Positions 16,725 through 20,519 of a DNA stretch of 20,519 bases are shown here, piece after piece (positions within the stretch are counted from its first letter, which is position 1; each line of letters starts with the position of its first letter). The notes beneath the pieces are model-generated. The model did no database searches. It saw only the letters and a list, made by a program, of their open reading frames with translations, and had not been told where the DNA came from. This DNA is from Deltaproteobacteria bacterium (GTDB taxonomy: Bacteria > Desulfobacterota > Deferrimicrobia > Deferrimicrobiales > Deferrimicrobiaceae): assembly GCA_025357175.1 (NCBI GenBank), contig JANXPS010000226.1, positions 1-20,519 of the forward strand, in the 5' to 3' direction. Position numbers and translations under genes: made by a program.

Positions 16725-17024
16725 ATGTTCCTGGCGCACAATTTCATATCGGCCGTCGCGACGCTCCTGCATTTCGTCCTGAACGGCTACATGTGGGTCG
16801 TCATCGCACGCGCGGTGCTTTCCTGGGTGAACCCCGACCCGTACAACCCGATCGTTCGCGCCATCTCGGGCATGACCGACCCCGTGTTCCGGTTCCTGCG
16901 CCGGCGGCTTCCGCTGTTCGCGGGCACGATCGACTTCACGCCGATGGTCGTGATCCTGGTGATCTACTTCCTCGACTTGTTCATCGTGAAGTCGCTCTAC
17001 GATCTCGCTCTCCGGATGCCGTGA
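16725..17024 (+). CDS. YggT/YlmG family membrane protein
   Basis: Small integral membrane protein of 99 aa with two hydrophobic stretches (about 9-31 and 69-92) flanking a short loop. The loop carries the family signature RAVLSWVNPDPYNPIVRAISGMTDPV and then FRFLRRRLP, usually predicted to face the cytoplasm. YggT/YlmG homologues lie near ftsZ or proC in many phyla and are linked to division or nucleoid organisation in Gram-positives and chloroplasts; a direct biochemical role is unknown. An AAGGAG 6 nt upstream of the ATG supports the start. The stop overlaps the next gene's GTG (GTGA). Confidence 0.92.
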   Translation: MFLAHNFISAVATLLHFVLNGYMWVVIARAVLSWVNPDPYNPIVRAISGMTDPVFRFLRRRLPLFAGTIDFTPMVVILVIYFLDLFIVKSLYDLALRMP

Positions 17025-17323
17025 CCGCCGGGTCATTCGTCCTCGCCGTTCGCGTCCAGCCGCGGTCGTCGAAGGAGGCGGTTTCGGGAATCACCGAAGG
17101 CGTGGTTCGCATCCGGCTGACCGCTCCGCCCGTCGAGGGCAAGGCCAACGAGGCGCTTCTCGGGTTTCTTTCAAAAAGACTCGGTGTTCCGAAGGGGCGG
17201 CTCGAACTGGTGGCGGGCGACCACGGCCGCAACAAGCTGATACGCGTCCACGGCCTGGTCGGCGTTGAGGTCTATGCGCGCCTCGGCATCGAAGCCGCGC
17301 TCATGCCGCCTGCGCGCCCCTGA
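17021..17323 (+). CDS. DUF167/YggU family protein
   Basis: Cytoplasmic 100-aa protein of the DUF167 (UPF0235, YggU) family, whose function is unknown. The conserved core is visible: AVRVQPRSSKEAVSG, LTAPPVEGKANEALLGFLSKRLGV and a VAGDHGRNKLIRV segment corresponding to the usual G..SR.K.v.i motif. GTG 17021 overlaps the yggT stop as GTGA, and the conserved domain begins six codons later, so the start fits both coupling and length. It is the last gene of the + strand run. The product is a near match in size to E. coli YggU (96 aa), and in many genomes it also sits directly after yggT. Confidence 0.9.
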   Translation: MTAGSFVLAVRVQPRSSKEAVSGITEGVVRIRLTAPPVEGKANEALLGFLSKRLGVPKGRLELVAGDHGRNKLIRVHGLVGVEVYARLGIEAALMPPARP

Positions 17324-17358
17324 CGGTCGGGTCCGGAATTGTCGGAAAAAAAGGGGGT

Positions 17359-17398
17359 GCCGGAGGGTCGTGTGGGGGTAATCTTCGAACCCTCCGGC
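17359..17398 (-). terminator. candidate rho-independent terminator for the - strand ilvE transcript
   Basis: A perfect 10-bp GC-rich inverted repeat, GCCGGAGGGT (17359-17368) with ACCCTCCGGC (17389-17398), around a 20-nt loop. Read on the - strand it is followed by ACCCCC and then seven T (complement of 17346-17352). The 6-nt gap before the T run is longer than ideal. Read on the + strand there is no T run, so it may only stall transcription after yggU. The rest of the 244-nt gap (17324-17567) shows a few AT-richer patches but no tRNA or gene I can support. Confidence 0.5.
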
Positions 17399-17567
17399 GG
17401 GGCAGGGAAACGCTGCGATTTCGCGCTACGCATCCACTGCCATTAACAAAGAGCAATCCGTGTGCCAAGGCCTCACGACGTGCAAGTAGCCGATAATAAA
17501 CGAGCGCCGGCGGTGGGCCGATTGCAGGACCCCGCATCGCTGCGTGTTTTTACACTTGAAACTGCGA

Positions 17568-18641
17568 CTATTCGACGCGCCGCACCCAGCCGAACCGGTC
17601 CGGAATCTCGCCGTACTGGATGCCGGTGATCTCGTCGAAGAGCTGTTTTGCAATCTCGCCGATTTTCCTGCCGTTGACCGTGAACGTATCGTCCTTGTAG
17701 CGAAGCATCCCGACCGGGGAGATGACCGCGGCGGTGCCGGTCCCGAACACCTCCCGCAACGAGCCGTCGGCTGCCGCGCTCCGGATCTCGGCGATGCCGA
17801 TGGTCCGCTCCGAGACTTTCCAGCCCCGGTCGCGGGCGATGTGCAGCACGCAATCGCGCGTGATGCCGGGCAGGATCGAACCGCCAAGCGGCGGGGTGAC
17901 GAGTTCGTCGCCGATCAGGAAGAAGATGTTCATCGTCCCGACCTCTTCGATCGTGGACTGCGTGGCGCCGTCGAGCCACAGCACCTGGTCGAATCCCTTG
18001 TCCTTGGCCTCTTTTGCCGCGAGCAGGCTGGCGGCGTAATTCCCGCCGGTCTTGGCTTCGCCCGTGCCCCCCTTGTTCGCGCGGACATATTTCTCCTCGA
18101 CCAGGATGTTGACCGGCTCGAGTCCGCGGGCGTAATAGTTGCCGACCGGTCCCGCGATGATGAAGAACAGGACTTCGCCTGCAGGGCGGACGCCTAGTCC
18201 CGCCTCGGTCGCGATCATCGCGGGTCGGATATAAAGTGAGGTGCCGCGCGTCTTGGGAATCCAGTCGGCGTCGGCTCTCAGCATCGAGAACAGCGCCGCC
18301 AGTCCGGTTTCGACGGGCAGTTCCGGCAGGCAGACCCGTGCGGCCGACCGGTTCATCCGCTCGAAATTGGCTTCGGGCCGGAAGGTCAGGATTCCGCCGT
18401 CCTTCGCGCGGTAGGCCTTGAGTCCCTCGAAAATTTCCTGGCCGTAATGGAACACCATCGCCGCCGGGTCGAGCGTGATCGGGCCGTACGGTTCGACGCG
18501 CGCGTCGTGCCACCCGCGGCCCTTGCTGTATTCGATCCGGACCATGTGGTCGGAGAAGATCGACCCGAAGCCGAGCTTGCTTTCGTCGGTCGGCCGGGGG
18601 CGTCGCTGGGCTTCCGTTGCCGGATTGAAGGAGATTTCCAT
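17568..18641 (-). CDS. ilvE: branched-chain amino acid aminotransferase
   Basis: PLP fold-type IV transaminase that moves amino groups between glutamate and the keto acids of leucine, isoleucine and valine. The 357 aa match the longer BCAT form seen in many bacteria and eukaryotes rather than the 309-aa enteric form. Signatures are FHYGQEIFEGLKAYR, ARVCLP, SLYIRPAMIAT, FFIIAGPVG, AKTGGNYAASLLAA with the PLP lysine K197, QVLWLDG followed by TIEEVGTMN, and GTGTAAVISPVG. The ATG has AAGGAAAGGA about 8 nt upstream. The leader of 83 nt after the preceding gene holds a candidate promoter, so ilvE may be transcribed separately. Transcription would end at the hairpin near 17359-17398. Confidence 0.95.
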   Translation of the reverse strand: MEISFNPATEAQRRPRPTDESKLGFGSIFSDHMVRIEYSKGRGWHDARVEPYGPITLDPAAMVFHYGQEIFEGLKAYRAKDGGILTFRPEANFERMNRSAARVCLPELPVETGLAALFSMLRADADWIPKTRGTSLYIRPAMIATEAGLGVRPAGEVLFFIIAGPVGNYYARGLEPVNILVEEKYVRANKGGTGEAKTGGNYAASLLAAKEAKDKGFDQVLWLDGATQSTIEEVGTMNIFFLIGDELVTPPLGGSILPGITRDCVLHIARDRGWKVSERTIGIAEIRSAAADGSLREVFGTGTAAVISPVGMLRYKDDTFTVNGRKIGEIAKQLFDEITGIQYGEIPDRFGWVRRVE

Positions 18642-18699
18642 GGTGATATCCTTTCCTTGTTGAACGTCCGGGACCGGGCAGGTGGCCCGTGAACGCTCG

Positions 18700-18728
18700 A
18701 TTTTATCACAGGCCGACCGTCGGGTCAG
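18700..18728 (-). promoter_or_regulatory. candidate sigma-70 promoter for ilvE
   Basis: On the - strand, CTGACC (18723-18728; 4 of 6 to TTGACA) and TAAAAT (18700-18705; 5 of 6 to TATAAT) are separated by 17 nt. The -35 box overlaps the stop codon of the preceding gene. The predicted leader of about 50 nt contains a small CGGGC/GCCCG hairpin (18675-18689) and two TGAACG copies on the + strand (18661-18666, 18690-18695). No leader peptide or T-box is seen. Confidence 0.45.
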
Positions 18729-19270
18729 GCGGGGAGGTCGAGCAGGAAGGCGTCCCGCCGGTGAAAGTCCGGCCGCGGGCCGGGGTGGGCGAGCGCCCAG
18801 TGGGATGCGTCGCCGGCGTTTGTCCGGACGATGGCGGCGACGGCGGCCGAGAGCGCGCTGGTCGGCGGAAACAGCCCGCCCGCTTCGACCTCGAGCGACA
18901 CCGTGAGGGCGTCTTCTTCCCGCATCACGCGGAAGGGGAGGGCCGAGAACGCGATCTCTTCCCGCATGCCCTCCCTGTAGGAATCGAAACGATAGACGTT
19001 CCAGTGTCCGGCCGGGGAAAGGTTGAATTCAAGGTACGCTTCCGAATCCCGCTCCCCGATGAAGAACTCGAAGCAGCATGCCTCCCACAGGCATCCCCGG
19101 CGTTCGGGCGGATCCGACCGGGGAGCGATCGCCAGTCCGGAAATATTGCCCGTCAGCCTGTGACGGATCAGGAGCGTCCCCGCGTTCATCCCGATTGCCC
19201 CCGTCACGGAAAGACCCGGCGGGATCGCCTCGCCGGGGAAGGGCGAAAGGGGAAAGGTCAGGAGTTCCAT
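18725..19270 (-). CDS. DOMON-like domain protein, unknown function
   Basis: A 181-aa protein matching from memory the DOMON-like group of small bacterial proteins, a beta-sandwich that in relatives binds sugars or haem. Recognisable signatures are LWEACCFEFFIG, AYLEFNLSPAGHWNVYRFDSYREGM and a final WALAHPGPRPDFHRRDAF. There is no signal peptide or membrane helix, so it is predicted cytoplasmic. The function and ligand are unknown. It starts 6 nt after the stop of the upstream NamZ-like gene, so the two are very likely co-transcribed. The ATG at 19270 has no clear ribosome-binding site, consistent with coupling to the upstream gene. Family assignment is by motif recall and needs a profile search. 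Confidence 0.72.
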   Translation of the reverse strand: MELLTFPLSPFPGEAIPPGLSVTGAIGMNAGTLLIRHRLTGNISGLAIAPRSDPPERRGCLWEACCFEFFIGERDSEAYLEFNLSPAGHWNVYRFDSYREGMREEIAFSALPFRVMREEDALTVSLEVEAGGLFPPTSALSAAVAAIVRTNAGDASHWALAHPGPRPDFHRRDAFLLDLPA

Positions 19271-19276
19271 CGGGCA

Positions 19277-20473
19277 CTAAAGCTCGTACAGCAGGTGGGG
19301 GGCACGCCGGTTCGCGAACGTCCGTTCCTCGACACGCCACACCCTCGACAAGCCGCGCCAGCCTTCCCCGCGCTCGATCGCCGGCCGCTCGCGGTCGGAC
19401 CCGCACAACAGGTCGAAGGCGGGGACGTCTTCGACGAACTCGTATGCTTCCGTCCGCCAGCCGAATTTTCGCGGCGCCTGGGCGCGCGCGGCGGCGACGC
19501 ACGCGATGCCGGTGCGGAAGGGGCGGAATGCTTCCCGGTCATCGACGACGAGTTCGGCTCCGTGGCAGCGGACTCCGGCGTGCTTGTCCCAGGTCGGCAC
19601 GAAGCTGACCGGGCGGAAGCGGACTCCGGGCAACCGCTCGAGGGAGAGCGCCTCGGCCAATTTCGCGCCATCGACCCACGGAGCCCCGAACAGCTCGAAC
19701 GGCCGGGTGGTGCCGCGTCCCTCGCTCAGGTTCGTCCCTTCGAGCAGGCACATGCCGGGGTAGACGAGCGCGGCTTCCGGCGTCGGCATGTTGGGGGAGG
19801 GGAAGATCCACGGCAGCCCCGTGTCGCGCTGGTGCATCCCACGCCGCCATCCGCGGCAGGGAATCACCCCGAGCGCCAGCTCGAGCCCGCGCTCCTCGAG
19901 GTAAAGCCCCGCGAGTTCGCCGATGGTCATGCCGTGACGGACCGCGACGTCGTGGACGCCGCAGAAGCTTTCGAACCCGGGCCGAAGCGCCGGCCCCTCG
20001 ACGCCGATTCCCCCGATCGGGTTTGGCCGGTCGAGAACGAAGAAGCCGATCCCCGCGCGCGCCGCCGCTTCCATGCAGAAGAGCATCGTTGCCTGGTAGG
20101 TGTAGAAGCGGGTGCCGACGTCCTGGATGTCGAACACGAGCGCGTCGAGGCCGCGCAGGTGGCGTGGAGATGGACGGAGCGACCCGGCGTCGTTTCCGTA
20201 GAGGGAGTGGATCGGAACTCCGGTTCGCCGGTCCCGTTCGCCCCGCACCGCGGCCATGTACTGGGCATCGCCCCGGACGCCGTGCTCGGGGCCGAAGAGC
20301 GCGGAGAGCCGCACGCCCGGCGCCTCGTGAAACAGGTCTGCGGCGTGGCGCAGCCGACGGTCCACGGCCGTTGGGTTGCAGATGAGCCCGACGGAAAGCC
20401 CCCGCAGCAACTCGAACCGGTCTTCGACCAGAACATCGAGCCCGGAGGCGACGATAAGCCGACGCCCCCGCAC
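19277..20473 (-). CDS. NamZ/DUF1343 (GH171) exo-beta-N-acetylmuramidase homologue
   Basis: Homologue of the DUF1343 family, whose member NamZ (YbbC) of Bacillus subtilis removes terminal MurNAc from peptidoglycan fragments. The 398 aa show GPEHGVRGD (E63 is a candidate catalytic acid), VFDIQDVGTRFYTY (114-126), VLDRPNPIGG, HGMTIGELAG, PSPNMPTPEAALVYPG and EGTNLSEGRGTTRPFE (245-260), all diagnostic. The start is GTG 20473, just after GGGAAG. The frame stays open to the window edge, so a longer start upstream cannot be excluded. From this GTG there is no signal peptide, unlike secreted Bacillus members, so a cytoplasmic or recycling role is possible. It likely forms an operon with the DOMON-like gene. 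Confidence 0.88.
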   Translation of the reverse strand: MRGRRLIVASGLDVLVEDRFELLRGLSVGLICNPTAVDRRLRHAADLFHEAPGVRLSALFGPEHGVRGDAQYMAAVRGERDRRTGVPIHSLYGNDAGSLRPSPRHLRGLDALVFDIQDVGTRFYTYQATMLFCMEAAARAGIGFFVLDRPNPIGGIGVEGPALRPGFESFCGVHDVAVRHGMTIGELAGLYLEERGLELALGVIPCRGWRRGMHQRDTGLPWIFPSPNMPTPEAALVYPGMCLLEGTNLSEGRGTTRPFELFGAPWVDGAKLAEALSLERLPGVRFRPVSFVPTWDKHAGVRCHGAELVVDDREAFRPFRTGIACVAAARAQAPRKFGWRTEAYEFVEDVPAFDLLCGSDRERPAIERGEGWRGLSRVWRVEERTFANRRAPHLLYEL

Positions 20474-20519
20474 TACTTCCCGGCGACCTCTGCCAGTTAG
20501 TCGGCGATGGCGCCCGCTT

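Noticed and set aside
17359..17400. tRNA-like look of the hairpin region (TTCGAA near a GC stem ending in ACC on the - strand)
   Set aside because: No T-arm with a 7-nt loop, no D-arm and no anticodon arm can be drawn, so it is better read as a terminator-type hairpin.
17301..17537. 78-codon - strand frame in the yggU-ilvE gap
   Set aside because: It runs into yggU, is proline- and arginine-rich, has no ribosome-binding site and crosses the terminator hairpin.
18689..20500. Long + strand open frame (603 codons) opposite the DOMON-like and NamZ-like genes
   Set aside because: The - strand frames carry clear family motifs. The + strand frame is charged low-complexity sequence and is an antisense shadow.

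Overview
This high-GC window (roughly two thirds G+C by eye) carries a classic division and cell wall (dcw) cluster on the + strand. Gene order, base composition and the post-ftsZ radical SAM gene suggest a Gram-negative bacterium of the deltaproteobacterial type (Desulfobacterota, Geobacter-like or a related high-GC lineage). This placement is an inference from gene content, not a phylogenetic result.

Region 1 (1-12501) is murF (5' end cut by the window), mraY, murD, ftsW, murG, murC, murB, ddl, ftsQ, ftsA and ftsZ. The genes are packed tightly, with overlaps of 1 to 71 nt and gaps of at most about 28 nt. Together they make UDP-MurNAc-pentapeptide (MurB, MurC, MurD, MurF, Ddl), load it on undecaprenyl phosphate (MraY), add GlcNAc (MurG), polymerise septal glycan (FtsW) and build the division ring (FtsQ, FtsA, FtsZ). 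No terminator is visible inside the block.

Region 2 (12518-17323) starts with a radical SAM protein 16 nt after ftsZ. A short yjbQ-family gene on the - strand follows, overlapping both of its neighbours. A second + strand operon then runs maf, yggS, proC, yggT, yggU (DUF167). It resembles the ylm block that follows ftsZ in Gram-positive bacteria. A consensus-like promoter lies just before maf, inside yjbQ.

Region 3 (17324-17567) is a 244-nt convergent intergenic stretch with one strong hairpin that probably ends transcription of the - strand genes.

Region 4 (17568-20473, - strand) holds, in transcription order, a NamZ-type (DUF1343, GH171) exo-muramidase homologue, a DOMON-like protein, and ilvE with its own candidate promoter.

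Most of the window is ordinary conserved housekeeping DNA. No CRISPR array, mobile element, phage gene, rRNA or recognisable tRNA was seen, and I found no clear new multi-gene system. The points most worth a second look are the N-terminally short yjbQ wedged against maf and its promoter, the uncharacterised radical SAM gene after ftsZ, and the NamZ/DOMON pair.
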